The notes beneath the pieces were generated by a model. It was given only the letters and a program-made list of their open reading frames with translations, was not told where the DNA came from and did not search any database. The position numbers were made by a program, and so were the translations under genes. From positions 184,667 to 248,666 of the forward strand of contig NZ_QZMN01000006.1 of the NCBI RefSeq assembly GCF_003702705.1: 64,000 nt of DNA, written 5' to 3'. Shown here in pieces: positions 43,503 through 52,699 of the stretch. Source of the DNA: Ornithinimicrobium cerasi (GTDB lineage: Bacteria; Actinomycetota; Actinomycetes; Actinomycetales; Dermatophilaceae). The number at the start of each line of letters is the position of its first letter. Within the stretch, counting starts at the first letter, position 1.

Positions 43503-45710
43503 GTGTCGGTCCCCGCACGCGCCCTCGTCGCGCCCTCGCGGGACGAGCGGCGCACGCTCGACCCGCCCGAGCCCACGGCATACCCGCCCGAGCTGCTGGA
43601 GCCGCAGACCCTCCAGGCACCGCCCCGACGCCGCCGACGCGGTGGACGCGGGCCCTCGGGCCTCGACCCCCGGCCCGGCCTCATCCCCGGGCTGGACGGC
43701 CTCCGGGCGATCGCCGTCGCCGCGGTCCTCGTCTACCACCTCGTGCCGGGGGCGCTGCCCGGCGGCTTCCTCGGCGTCGACGTCTTCTTCGTCGTCAGCG
43801 GCTTCCTCATCACCACGCTGCTGGCCCGCGAGCTCGCCGACCACGGCCGGCTCGACCTGCCCTCGTTCTGGCGGCGCCGCGCGCGCCGGTTGGTCCCACC
43901 CCTGCTCATCGTCGTCCTCGTCAGCGTCACCGCGGCCCGGTTCGTCGGCGGCGACCTCCTCGTCGGCATCGGTCGCCAGACGGTCGGGGCGCTGACCTTC
44001 ACCACCAACTGGCTCGAGCTGGCGGCGGGGGCGAGCTACTTCGCGTCCACGTCGCCGATCCTCTTCGTCAACTTCTGGTCGCTCGCGGTGGAGGAGCAGT
44101 TCTACCTCCTCTGGCCGCTCACCCTCGTGCTCGCCCTGGCGCTGACGCGGACCACCCGCCAGCGCGTCCTCGCGGTGGCCGGCATCGGGGTGGCGAGCGC
44201 GGTCGCGATGGCCGTGCTGGCCGACCCCGGCGGCGACTCGACCCGCGCCTACTACGGCACCGACACCCACCTCATGGGGCTGATGGGCGGAGCCGCGCTC
44301 GCGCTCGCCTGGGCCGACCCGGGGAACCGCGCCGGGCTGCGCACCCCGCTCTGGCGGCGCTGGCGCGGGTATGCCGTGCTCGGCGCCCTCGCGGTGCTCC
44401 TCGCCCAGATGCGCTGGATGGGCGAGGACAGCCCGCTGACCTTCCGCGGCGGGATCCTGCTGGCCTCGCTCGCGACCGTCGTCCTGGTCGCGGGGCTGCT
44501 CGAGGCCGACGGCCCGTGGCGGCGGCTCATGCAGCTGGCGCCGCTGCGCTGGCTGGGGGAGCGGTCCTACGGCATCTACCTGTGGCACTGGCCCGTCATC
44601 GTCATCCTCGCCGCCGTGTTCCCCTACGCGCCGGGGACGGCCACGGCTGCGGTCGTGATCACCTCCGCGCTCCTGCTCACCCTGACCCTGGCCGAGCTCT
44701 CGTTCCGGCTGGTCGAGCGTCCGGTGCGGCGCCGGGGCATGCGCCGGTCGGTGCGCGCCCTGGCCTCGTGGTTCACCACCCCCTGGCGGGTGAGCCGCGG
44801 GCCGCGGATCGTGGCCGGGATCCTCGCGCTGATGCTCGTGGCGACCGTGGTGGCGGTGCTGACCGCCCCCGAGAAGTCGGCCACCCAGGAACAGATCGAG
44901 GCCACCGAGGCCAGGCTCGCGCAGGGCGGGGCCGACCCGGGGACCGGCGCCCCGGAGGGGACGGGGAGCACGGCGGGCGTGCAGGCCGGTGCCCTGGGCG
45001 CCGGGCTGGGACTGACGACAGGCGAGGCCGCGGCTGCGGAGGGCACGGCGGGCGAGGCGGGGGCCCAGGACGAGGCGGTCGCGCCGCCCGTCGACGAGGC
45101 GGAGGGTGCGGGGGAGGACACGGCTGAGGACGAGGCGGCGGCCGAGGAGGAGGCCGACGGTGACGGGGCCGCCGAGGGCGACGGCACGGCATACACGGAG
45201 GACGAGCAGGGTCTGCTCGTCCCCGCCGGCGAGGAGATCACCGCGATCGGCGACTCGCTCGTGGTGACCAGCGCGGACGGCCTCACCTACCGCTTCCCGG
45301 GCATCGGCTACATCGCCAAGTCCAACCGCCAGTGGCCGGACGCCGCCGGTCTCATCGAGGCGGGGCTGGCCGACGGGACGATCCGCGACAACGTGGTCCT
45401 GCACTACGGCACCAACGCCGGGGTCGACGAGGCTGCGCTGCGCGGCGCGCTCGAGGCGCTGGGCCCGGAGCGGCGCGTCGTGGTGATGAACCTCTACGTG
45501 CAGGCCTCGTTCACCGAGTCCTCCAACGCCACCATCGAGCAGGTCGTCGCCGACTTCCCGCACGCCGTCGTCGGCGACTGGGCGGGCACCGTGAGCGCCC
45601 AGCCGCAGGTGCTGCAGAGCGACCGCGTGCACCCCGACCTCGAGGGCATGCACGTGTATGCCGAGGTCGTCGCCAGGGCCTTCGACGAGCTCGCACGACG
45701 CGACGCCTGA
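43503..45710 (+). CDS. OatA-like acyltransferase with SGNH domain
   Basis: 735 aa. After a basic cytoplasmic N-terminus (about 60 residues) comes an acyltransferase-3 domain with about ten membrane helices, including GLDGLRAIAVAAVLVYH with its catalytic His. A membrane helix, a Gly/Ala/Glu-rich linker (about 465-570) and an extracytoplasmic SGNH hydrolase domain (nucleophile in AIGDSLVV, SDRVHP near the end) follow. It probably O-acetylates peptidoglycan or a surface sugar. I chose the GTG at 43503 because GGAGG is 7 nt upstream; an overlapping GTG at 43497 is too close. Confidence 0.9.
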   Translation: MSVPARALVAPSRDERRTLDPPEPTAYPPELLEPQTLQAPPRRRRRGGRGPSGLDPRPGLIPGLDGLRAIAVAAVLVYHLVPGALPGGFLGVDVFFVVSGFLITTLLARELADHGRLDLPSFWRRRARRLVPPLLIVVLVSVTAARFVGGDLLVGIGRQTVGALTFTTNWLELAAGASYFASTSPILFVNFWSLAVEEQFYLLWPLTLVLALALTRTTRQRVLAVAGIGVASAVAMAVLADPGGDSTRAYYGTDTHLMGLMGGAALALAWADPGNRAGLRTPLWRRWRGYAVLGALAVLLAQMRWMGEDSPLTFRGGILLASLATVVLVAGLLEADGPWRRLMQLAPLRWLGERSYGIYLWHWPVIVILAAVFPYAPGTATAAVVITSALLLTLTLAELSFRLVERPVRRRGMRRSVRALASWFTTPWRVSRGPRIVAGILALMLVATVVAVLTAPEKSATQEQIEATEARLAQGGADPGTGAPEGTGSTAGVQAGALGAGLGLTTGEAAAAEGTAGEAGAQDEAVAPPVDEAEGAGEDTAEDEAAAEEEADGDGAAEGDGTAYTEDEQGLLVPAGEEITAIGDSLVVTSADGLTYRFPGIGYIAKSNRQWPDAAGLIEAGLADGTIRDNVVLHYGTNAGVDEAALRGALEALGPERRVVVMNLYVQASFTESSNATIEQVVADFPHAVVGDWAGTVSAQPQVLQSDRVHPDLEGMHVYAEVVARAFDELARRDA

Positions 45711-45761
45711 GGGCCGCGTCAGCCGCGCCGTGCAGGATCGATCTGTGGCAGGCTCGGACCC

Positions 45762-46979
45762 GTGAACATCGTCTTCGTCGAGCCGCACTTCCCCAAGAAC
45801 CAGCGTGAGTTCCCGCGGGCTCTCGCCTCGGTGGGTGCGCGGGTGATCGGCATCGGCGAGACCCCGTGGGACTACCTCGACGACGAGCTGAAGAGCTGGA
45901 TGGTGCACTACGAGCAGGTGGGCTCGGTGACCGACCGCGGGCAGATGACGGAGGCGGTCCGTCGGGTGCAGGGCATGGTCTGGGTGGACCGGATGGAGTC
46001 GACCATCGAGGCGCACCAGATGGTGGCCGCGCAGGTCCGCGAGGACCTCGGCATCCCCGGCACGTCGGTGCGCACCACCTGGCTGTGCCGTGACAAGCCC
46101 TCGATGAAGGAGGCGCTGCGCCAGGCGGGCGTCCCGACCGCGGCCTCGACCGGCGCGGACGACGCGGCGCAGGTGTGGGAGTTCGCGCGGCGGGTGGGTT
46201 ATCCCCTCATCCTCAAGCCGCGCGACGCCGCGGGCGCGGCCGGCACCTACCGCGTCGACGACGACACGCAGCTGCGGGCGACGCTGGACCGGATGGCCGG
46301 CTACGGCTCGATCGCCGTCGAGGAGTTCGTCGAGGGGCACGAGGGGTTCTACGACACGGTGGCCATCGACGGGCAGGTCGCCCTCGACTTCGCCTCGCAC
46401 TACTACCCCGGCGTGCTGGAGGCGATGCGCAACCGGTGGATCTCGCCGCAGTTCGTCGCCACCAACCGCATCGACGGGGGCGGCGTCTACGCCGAGATCC
46501 GCGAGATGGGCGAGCGGGTCAACCACGCGCTGGGGATCGGGACCTCGGCCACCCACATGGAGTGGTTCTACGGGCCCAAGGGTCTGAAGTTCAGCGAGAT
46601 CGGCTGCCGCCCGCCGGGGGTCGGCTGCTGGGACCTCTACAACGCGGCCAACGACATGGACGTGTATGCCGCGTGGGCGGAGGCGGTCGTGCACGGGCGG
46701 GTGAGCCAGCGCCCCTCGCGCAGCCACGCCGCGGGCATCATCGCGCTGCGGCCGGACCGCGACGGGCAGATCACCGGCTACTCCGGCCTGGAGGACGTGG
46801 AGAACCGCCTGGGCCGGTGGATCATCGACGCGCACATCCCGTCCCAGGGCACCCCGACCCAGCCGGTCGAGGCCGGCTTCATGGCCAACGCGTGGATCCG
46901 GATGAAGCACCCGGACTACGACCACCTGCGCGCCATGCTCGACGACGTCGGTCGGACCGTCCAGGTCCATGCCGGCTGA
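45762..46979 (+). CDS. ATP-grasp ligase of unknown substrate
   Basis: 405 aa, carboxylate-amine ligase fold. ATP-grasp features are VGYPLILKPRDAAGAAGTY, the hinge SIAVEEFVEGHEGF and the metal-binding KFSEIGCRPPGVGC. It would activate a carboxylate as an acyl-phosphate and join it to an amine or thiol. The partner genes downstream (S51-like and esterase, each overlapping) suggest one pathway making and trimming a small product. The start is a GTG at 45762. It overlaps the next gene by 11 bp. Confidence 0.85.
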   Translation: MNIVFVEPHFPKNQREFPRALASVGARVIGIGETPWDYLDDELKSWMVHYEQVGSVTDRGQMTEAVRRVQGMVWVDRMESTIEAHQMVAAQVREDLGIPGTSVRTTWLCRDKPSMKEALRQAGVPTAASTGADDAAQVWEFARRVGYPLILKPRDAAGAAGTYRVDDDTQLRATLDRMAGYGSIAVEEFVEGHEGFYDTVAIDGQVALDFASHYYPGVLEAMRNRWISPQFVATNRIDGGGVYAEIREMGERVNHALGIGTSATHMEWFYGPKGLKFSEIGCRPPGVGCWDLYNAANDMDVYAAWAEAVVHGRVSQRPSRSHAAGIIALRPDRDGQITGYSGLEDVENRLGRWIIDAHIPSQGTPTQPVEAGFMANAWIRMKHPDYDHLRAMLDDVGRTVQVHAG

Positions 46980-48054
46980 CCCCGCCTCCCCCCGCATCAC
47001 CCTCCTCGGGCCGCAGCGGCGGCCCCGGCTCAAGTCGGTCGTCTCCTCGCTCGGCCTGGAGGGAGCGCACTTCACCACGATCACCGCGGGGTGGCGCGAC
47101 CGTGAGTCCGAGGACGCGATCCTCGTCGAGGAGCTCGGCGGCCGCACCACCAACCTGCGCCTGTGGCACCTCATGCAGCAGCTGTGGGAGGTCGACCCGG
47201 AGCTGGAGCGGGCCGACCGCGAGCGCCGGGCCGTGCTGGGCGAGCTCCAGGAGCTCTACCTCGTCGGGCTGGAGAAGGCGGCCGAGGCGCTGACCCGCAT
47301 CACGGCCCAGCCGCCGCGCCACGCCTGGGTGCAGGAGATGGCGGTCGAGGACGCGCTGCAGATCATGCGCGACATGGACGCGCGCCACGTGGAGCGCGTG
47401 CAGCAGCTCCACCACGACTTCTACGAGCGCCACCATCCCCAGCACCGCGACGCCGTCGTCACCGCCCGCTTCGCCGTGGGGCGTGCGGTCGCCGAGACCG
47501 ACGCGGTGGTCATCCCCGGCGGCCACGTCGGGGTGCTCCTCGGTGCCCTGCACGTCTTCAACCTCGGGCCGGCGCTGGCCGACGTCGGCGCCGACGTCGC
47601 CAAGGTGGCGCCGGGAGACGCCGCACCACGGCTCTACCGACCGATCATCGCCTGGGGTGCGGGTGCGATGGCGGTGACCGAGCGGGTGCTCCTCTTCTAC
47701 GACAACGCCGTCGTCAGCCCGGGCGTCTCGGAGATGCTCATGCGCGGGCTGGGCCTGACCCGCGACCTCGTCGCGCTGCCCTCGCCGAAGGTCCGCCTCG
47801 ACCTGCGCAACACCCTGCGGATGCGGATGCTGGCCTCCCGGGTCGCCCCCGCCTCGGCCCTCCTGCTCGACGAGGGCGCGGAGGTGACCCTCGACGAGGA
47901 GGGCCGGCTGCCCGCCGGCGCCCGCGTCGTCGGCGCCGACGGCCTGCCGACCGAGCACCGGCCACCTCCTCGGGAGACCCCGTCGGACGCAGCCGGCGAG
48001 ACCCCCACGGACACCGCCACCGACACCCCCACGGACGGCGAGGAGCACGCATGA
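46969..48054 (+). CDS. S51/cyanophycinase-like (type 1 glutamine amidotransferase fold) protein
   Basis: 361 aa. The fold is seen in AETDAVVIPGGHVGVLLGALHV and the nucleophile-elbow region RPIIAWGAGAMAVTERVLLFYD (core AWGAGAM). In peptidase S51 and cyanophycinase this elbow has Ser (SAGA); here the position is Gly, so the classic Ser nucleophile is missing. The last 45 residues are a Pro/Thr/Asp tail. The gene overlaps both neighbours (11 and 4 bp), so it is co-translated. It may be a non-catalytic binder or use another residue. Confidence 0.7.
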   Translation: MPADPASPRITLLGPQRRPRLKSVVSSLGLEGAHFTTITAGWRDRESEDAILVEELGGRTTNLRLWHLMQQLWEVDPELERADRERRAVLGELQELYLVGLEKAAEALTRITAQPPRHAWVQEMAVEDALQIMRDMDARHVERVQQLHHDFYERHHPQHRDAVVTARFAVGRAVAETDAVVIPGGHVGVLLGALHVFNLGPALADVGADVAKVAPGDAAPRLYRPIIAWGAGAMAVTERVLLFYDNAVVSPGVSEMLMRGLGLTRDLVALPSPKVRLDLRNTLRMRMLASRVAPASALLLDEGAEVTLDEEGRLPAGARVVGADGLPTEHRPPPRETPSDAAGETPTDTATDTPTDGEEHA

Positions 48055-49241
48055 GCCTGCCCCCGGCATACCCGATGCCGCCTCGCCACAAGGGAAAGCT
48101 GGCGATCAACCTCCTGCGGGAGCGCGACCAGCTGACCGGCGAGGCCGTCGACCAGTTCCTCTCGGAGCACACCGTCCCGCTCGTCGAGGGGTCGCGGTGC
48201 ACCTTCCTCTACCGCGGTGACGTCGACGCGGTCGCGGTGCGCCACCGGATCGTCAACCAGCCCCAGCACGTGCCGATGAAGCGCCTGGACGTCGTCGACG
48301 GGGCGACGCTCTGGTACGTCACCATCGAGCTGCCGGCGCAGTCGCGGGTGGAGTACCAGGTCGAGGTCCGGGTCGGCGCCGCGATCGAGACCTTCAACGA
48401 CCCGCTCAACCCGCATGTCGCGCACTCCCCGATGGGGTCCTCCAGCGTGCTGCAGGCCGCCGGCTACGAGACGCCGTCGTGGGTGCTGCCCCAGGAGGAC
48501 GCCCGGCCCGGCGAGCTGGTCGACCTGCAGTTCCACTCCAAGGCGCTGCGGCGCACCACGCACAGCCAGGTCTACCTCCCCGCGCGGTTCCGACGCTCGA
48601 GCCAGTACCCGCTGCTCGTGGTCCACGACGGCGCCGAGTACATCACCTACGCGGCGATGAAGACGGTGCTGGACAACCTCATCCACAACCTCGACATGGC
48701 CGAGACGATCGTGGTGTTCTCCAACCCGGGGGACCGGCTCAAGGAGTACCCCAACCACGCCTCGCACTCCCGGCACGTGGCGACCGAGCTGGTGCCGGCG
48801 GTGGAGTCCCGGCTGCCGGTGATCCCGCGGGCAGACTCGCGCTGCCTCATGGGCGCCAGCTTCGGGGCGGTCGCCGCGCTGTCGACGGCGCACCGCAACC
48901 CGGAGATGTTCGGCAACCTCTTCCTGCAGTCGGGGTCCTTCGTCTTCACCGACATCGGCAGCGACCACGGCGGCGGGCCGGCGTTCGACCCCGTCGTGAA
49001 GTTCGTCAACCGCTACCGGGCCAAGCCGCGCAAGCTGGCGGACCGGATGTTCATCACCTGCGGCGTCTACGAGCCGCTCATCGTGCCGAACCGCTCGATG
49101 GTGCCGGTCTTCGAGTCGACCGGGGCGCAGGTGCGGTATGTCGAGTCCCGCGACGGTCACTCGTGGGAGAACTGGCGGGACCGGCTGCGGGACGGACTGT
49201 CGTGGATCTTCCCCGGCCCGCAGAAGCTCGTCTACGAATGA
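48051..49241 (+). CDS. Esterase of the enterochelin-esterase (Fes-like) family
   Basis: 396 aa. An N-terminal beta-sandwich (about 20-150) precedes the alpha/beta-hydrolase domain, with nucleophile in MGASFGAVAAL and catalytic His in RDGHSWENW. Family members hydrolyse ester bonds in siderophores or glycans. No signal peptide is visible, so it is cytoplasmic. The ATG at 48051 overlaps the S51-like gene stop (ATGA). No siderophore genes are nearby, so the substrate is more likely the product of the adjacent ATP-grasp enzyme. Confidence 0.88.
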   Translation: MSLPPAYPMPPRHKGKLAINLLRERDQLTGEAVDQFLSEHTVPLVEGSRCTFLYRGDVDAVAVRHRIVNQPQHVPMKRLDVVDGATLWYVTIELPAQSRVEYQVEVRVGAAIETFNDPLNPHVAHSPMGSSSVLQAAGYETPSWVLPQEDARPGELVDLQFHSKALRRTTHSQVYLPARFRRSSQYPLLVVHDGAEYITYAAMKTVLDNLIHNLDMAETIVVFSNPGDRLKEYPNHASHSRHVATELVPAVESRLPVIPRADSRCLMGASFGAVAALSTAHRNPEMFGNLFLQSGSFVFTDIGSDHGGGPAFDPVVKFVNRYRAKPRKLADRMFITCGVYEPLIVPNRSMVPVFESTGAQVRYVESRDGHSWENWRDRLRDGLSWIFPGPQKLVYE

Positions 49242-49277
49242 TCCGATAATTCCTTATATCTCGAGAGAGGCCCTGTC

Positions 49278-49829
49278 ATGGCCCTGACCTACCTGCTCGT
49301 CGACGGTGAGAACATCGACGCCACGCTCGGCAACTCGATCCTGGGCCGCCGTCCCACGCCGGAGGAGCGACCGCGGTGGGACCGGCTGCTCAGCTTTGCC
49401 CGGGAGACGTGGGGCCAGGGGGCGCAGGGGCTGTTCTTCCTCAACGCCAGCAACGGGCTGCCGATGTCCTTCGTGCAGGCGCTGCGCGCGCTGGGCTTCA
49501 CGCCGGTGCCGCTGTCCGGCGAGGACGACCAGAAGGTCGTCGACATCGCGATCCAGCGCACCCTCGACGCGCTGGCCGACCGCGACGACGACGTCATGCT
49601 CGTCAGCCACGACGGCGACTTCCTGGAGTCGGTGGAGCAGCTGCTCGGCGGCGAGCGCCGGGTCGGCGTCATCGCCTTCGAGGAGTTCCGCAACTCCGGC
49701 TTCACGGCGCTGCGGCACCAGGGGCTGGAGTTCTTCGACCTCGAGCACGACACCCTCGCGTTCAACACCACGCTGCCCAGGCTGCGGATCATCCCGATCG
49801 ACGAGTTCGACCCGCTGCAGTTCCTGTGA
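49278..49829 (+). CDS. NYN-domain (PIN-like) putative ribonuclease
   Basis: 183 aa, one NYN domain. The metal-binding Asp residues appear in order: LLVDGENID (residues 6-14), DDQKVVDIAI and LVSHDGDFLE. NYN proteins are PIN-fold nucleases that often cut RNA. The upstream sequence is unusually AT-rich here (TTATAT at 49255-49260) and a GAGAGG ribosome binding site is present, so it may have its own promoter. It lies 36 bp after the esterase gene on the same strand. Confidence 0.88.
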   Translation: MALTYLLVDGENIDATLGNSILGRRPTPEERPRWDRLLSFARETWGQGAQGLFFLNASNGLPMSFVQALRALGFTPVPLSGEDDQKVVDIAIQRTLDALADRDDDVMLVSHDGDFLESVEQLLGGERRVGVIAFEEFRNSGFTALRHQGLEFFDLEHDTLAFNTTLPRLRIIPIDEFDPLQFL

Positions 49830-49903
49830 GCTGAGCTGGGAGGGGCGGCCCGCGGGGAGGGTCCCGTAGGGGGCGTCCCGTAGGAGACGGTCCCGTGGAA
49901 GGG

Positions 49904-49954
49904 GGTCCCGTGGAAGTGCGGCGTAACGCCTCACTTCCACGGGACCTTCTTTCG
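49904..49954 (+). terminator. Strong terminator after the NYN gene
   Basis: A 15-bp perfect stem (49904-49918 with 49932-49946, left arm GGTCCCGTGGAAGTG) encloses a smaller GGCG-TAA-CGCC hairpin and is followed by TTCTTTC. Partial GTCCCGTGGAAG and GTCCCGTAGG copies precede it from 49860. Confidence 0.88.
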
Positions 49955-50085
49955 CAGACCTCTTGTGGAGGGGCCGGAGCCGGCTGGGGGCGGGACGCGT
50001 GTGACTGGTGGGGCTACAGTGGTCGGCGTCCGACGTCCACCACCGGCTGATCCACCTCCTGCGCGGGCGGCCATGGGAGCCCACC

Positions 50086-52236
50086 ATGCACCTGCACCCC
50101 CACCATCGACGAAGTCAGGGTGGCGCCGTCGCCGGGCTCGTCACCGCGCTGCTGGCCGTCGTCCTGGTCGTGCCTCCCGTCGTAGCCTCCTCTCCCGGCG
50201 GTGCGCCAGACACAGCCGGTGCGCCAGAGGTAACCGGTGCACCCGATGCCGATGTCGCCAGACCCGCGAGCACCGGCACGTCGTCCGAGGAGGCCGTGCG
50301 CACACGCGTGACGCTCGTCCCGACGTCGGACGCCCCCGTCGACCTGGCCACCTGGCATACACACACCACCGAGGAAACGGAGACGCACGGGGAGACGGGC
50401 GCCCCGGCATACCCGGACCTGGGGCCGCAGGCCCCGACCCGGGGGGCGGTCGTCGAGGTGGAGGCCGGGGTCACGGTGCTGGGGCTGCGCTGGGACGGCA
50501 GCAGCCCGGTCGTGCCCGCGCTGCGGGTGCGCGAGGTGGGCGAGGGGTGGTCCGGGTGGGAGCCGATGGCGACCGTCGTCGAGCCGGGTGGGGAGGGCGC
50601 GGCGACCGAGGGCACCCTGGTCGTGGGCGCCGCGCAGGTGCAGGTGCAGCTGGCGGGGGCGGCGGCCGGGGACGCGGTCCTGGAGGCGTGGACGACCTCG
50701 CCCACCGCCGCCGACGCCGAAGCGGTGGCCGCCCTGACGGGGAGCGAGGGACTCGCCGTGGGCACCCGGCGCGACTGGGGCGCGGACGAGGCGCTGCGTG
50801 GCACGCACCCCCGCGAGCTCGTGGCCGCCAACCCCAAGCTCGGTGTGACGGTCCACCACACCGCGGGCAGCAACGCCTACACGGCCGAGCAGGTGCCGGC
50901 CGTGCTGCGGGCGATCTACGGCTACCACGCGCAGACACTGGGCTGGGGCGACGTCGGCTACGGGCTGCTGGTCGACCGCTTCGGACGGGCCTGGGAGGGG
51001 CGCGCGGGGGGCGTCGACGAGAACATCCAGCTGGCGCACGCCACCGGCATGAACCGCGACTGGCAGGGGATCTCCGTCATCGGCGACCACGACGCCGTCG
51101 ACGTGCCCGCGGAGGTGATGTCCACCCTGGCCTCGCTGACCGCGTTCACCCTCGACACCCATGGCGCGGACGTGGAGGGTGAGGTCGAATACAGCAACCG
51201 CACGCTGGGCTGGACGCGCACGCTGCCGGTCGTCCACGGGCACGAGGACGTGATGGCCACGCTCTGCCCGGGGTTCCGGCTGTACTCCCGCCTGCCCGAG
51301 CTGCGTCTGATGGTCGCCGGGCTGCAGGGTGACGTCGTCGCCACCCAGCGGGTCGGGGGCACCGACCGGTATGTCGTCGCCGCGCGCCTCGCGCAGGACG
51401 CGTTCCTCGAGGGGACGCGCACGGCATACCTGACGTCGGGCGAGAGCCTGCCGGACGCGCTGGGGGTCGGCCCGGTGGCGCACGCGGGCGGGGCCGCCGT
51501 GCTGCTGACGCGGCGCGACGCGGTGCCGCAGGCGAGCCTGCTGGCGCTGGCGGGGCTCGGGGTGCAGGAGGTCGTCCTCGTCGGTGGCGACGCGGCGATC
51601 GCCGAGGGGGTCGCGGAGGACCTCGTGGCACGGGGCTACGCCGTGCGCCGGGTCGGGGGTGCGGACCGCTTCGTCACCGCGGCCATGCTCGCGACGTCGG
51701 TGGAACAGGCGCCTGTGGCCGGCACCGCCTACGTGGCCAGCGGGGTCGAGGTGGCTGACGCCCTGGGTGGTGCCGCCGCCGCGGCCGAGGTCGACGGGAG
51801 CCTGCTGCTGACCAGGCCCACCGGCGTTCCCGGCGCGACGGCCGCCGCCCTGCGCGAGCTCGGCCCCACCCGGGTCGTCGTGCTCGGCGGCGAGGGGGCG
51901 GTCGGGCCGCAGGTGCTGGACCAGCTGCGCTCGGTGGTCCCGGGGGCTTCGGTCGAGCGGGTCGGCGGCTCCGACCGCTACCGCACCAGCGCCCTGGTGG
52001 CGCGCGACGCGTTCCCCACGGCGACGAGCACGGTGGTGGCGTCCGGGCAGGCGCCGGTCGACGCCCTGGCGGGCACGCAGCTGGCCGCACGGTACGAGGG
52101 GCCCGTGGTGCTCGCCCGCACGACCTGTCTGCCCGCGGCGGTCTCGTCGGTCTACGCGGACCTCGGGGTGACGCTGTCCAGGCTGGCCGGCGGGTCCGAC
52201 GTGCTGTCCTGGGACGCGGGGTCCCGGACCTGCTGA
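50086..52236 (+). CDS. Secreted N-acetylmuramoyl-L-alanine amidase with cell-wall-binding repeats
   Basis: 716 aa. The signal peptide spans about 10-35. An amidase_2/PGRP domain spans about 225-405, with zinc ligands His257 (in VTVHHTAG), His386 (GHEDVMATLCPG) and Cys394. Three cell-wall-binding repeat 2 units follow (about 418-716), each opening with RVGGxDRY/F. It cuts the stem peptide from muramic acid. The ATG at 50086 has GGGAG upstream; an earlier ATG at 50008 gives an unlikely N-terminus. The final Cys is unpaired in the sequence. Confidence 0.93.
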   Translation: MHLHPHHRRSQGGAVAGLVTALLAVVLVVPPVVASSPGGAPDTAGAPEVTGAPDADVARPASTGTSSEEAVRTRVTLVPTSDAPVDLATWHTHTTEETETHGETGAPAYPDLGPQAPTRGAVVEVEAGVTVLGLRWDGSSPVVPALRVREVGEGWSGWEPMATVVEPGGEGAATEGTLVVGAAQVQVQLAGAAAGDAVLEAWTTSPTAADAEAVAALTGSEGLAVGTRRDWGADEALRGTHPRELVAANPKLGVTVHHTAGSNAYTAEQVPAVLRAIYGYHAQTLGWGDVGYGLLVDRFGRAWEGRAGGVDENIQLAHATGMNRDWQGISVIGDHDAVDVPAEVMSTLASLTAFTLDTHGADVEGEVEYSNRTLGWTRTLPVVHGHEDVMATLCPGFRLYSRLPELRLMVAGLQGDVVATQRVGGTDRYVVAARLAQDAFLEGTRTAYLTSGESLPDALGVGPVAHAGGAAVLLTRRDAVPQASLLALAGLGVQEVVLVGGDAAIAEGVAEDLVARGYAVRRVGGADRFVTAAMLATSVEQAPVAGTAYVASGVEVADALGGAAAAAEVDGSLLLTRPTGVPGATAAALRELGPTRVVVLGGEGAVGPQVLDQLRSVVPGASVERVGGSDRYRTSALVARDAFPTATSTVVASGQAPVDALAGTQLAARYEGPVVLARTTCLPAAVSSVYADLGVTLSRLAGGSDVLSWDAGSRTC

Positions 52237-52278
52237 CACGCTCGCCGGGTCGCGTGGTGTGACGGTGCCTCAGGAGCT

Positions 52279-52617
52279 TCAGAGGATGCCCATCTGGAGC
52301 AGCCACAGCCACGTCAGCACGGTGAGCACTGCCCCGACGACGAAGGCGGCCCGACCGCCATACCTCAGGAAGAGCGCCCACGGGACGGCGACGAGCAGCA
52401 CGCCGCCGACGACGACGCCGCCGAGGGCGAGGCCCAGGCCGTCGAACTTCTCACCCTGGGCCGACAGGTCCTCGAGGGCCAGCACTGCGCCGTATCCGCC
52501 GGGGACGAGGAGGGAGAGCAGGGCGAGCACCGCGACCACCTTCGCCCACCCGGCCGTCCAGCGATCCCGCCGCGCCGTCGGTGCGGTGCCGCGGTATGAG
52601 CGGTGCGCGGACGTCAT
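52279..52617 (-). CDS. Small membrane protein, hypothetical
   Basis: 112 aa. Three hydrophobic segments (about 27-47, 61-83 and 88-110) follow a basic N-terminal tail. No named family was recognised. The ATG start at 52617 gives the positive-inside orientation. It is convergent with the amidase and divergent from the SulP gene. Confidence 0.72.
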   Translation of the reverse strand: MTSAHRSYRGTAPTARRDRWTAGWAKVVAVLALLSLLVPGGYGAVLALEDLSAQGEKFDGLGLALGGVVVGGVLLVAVPWALFLRYGGRAAFVVGAVLTVLTWLWLLQMGIL

Positions 52618-52699
52618 ACGCGCCAGTGTCCCGCAACCGCACCCTCACTAGACTCAGGCAGACGCGGCGCACGGGGCGCGGCACCGGAGCAGGAGAGCG

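Noticed and set aside
43467-47174. Very long minus-strand open frame (over 1200 codons)
   Set aside because: It is antisense to the acyltransferase and ATP-grasp genes, and its Gly/Arg/His/Pro-rich translation is typical of high-GC shadow frames.
48051-49241. Siderophore pathway gene
   Set aside because: The Fes-like esterase has no siderophore synthesis, transport or iron-box elements nearby.
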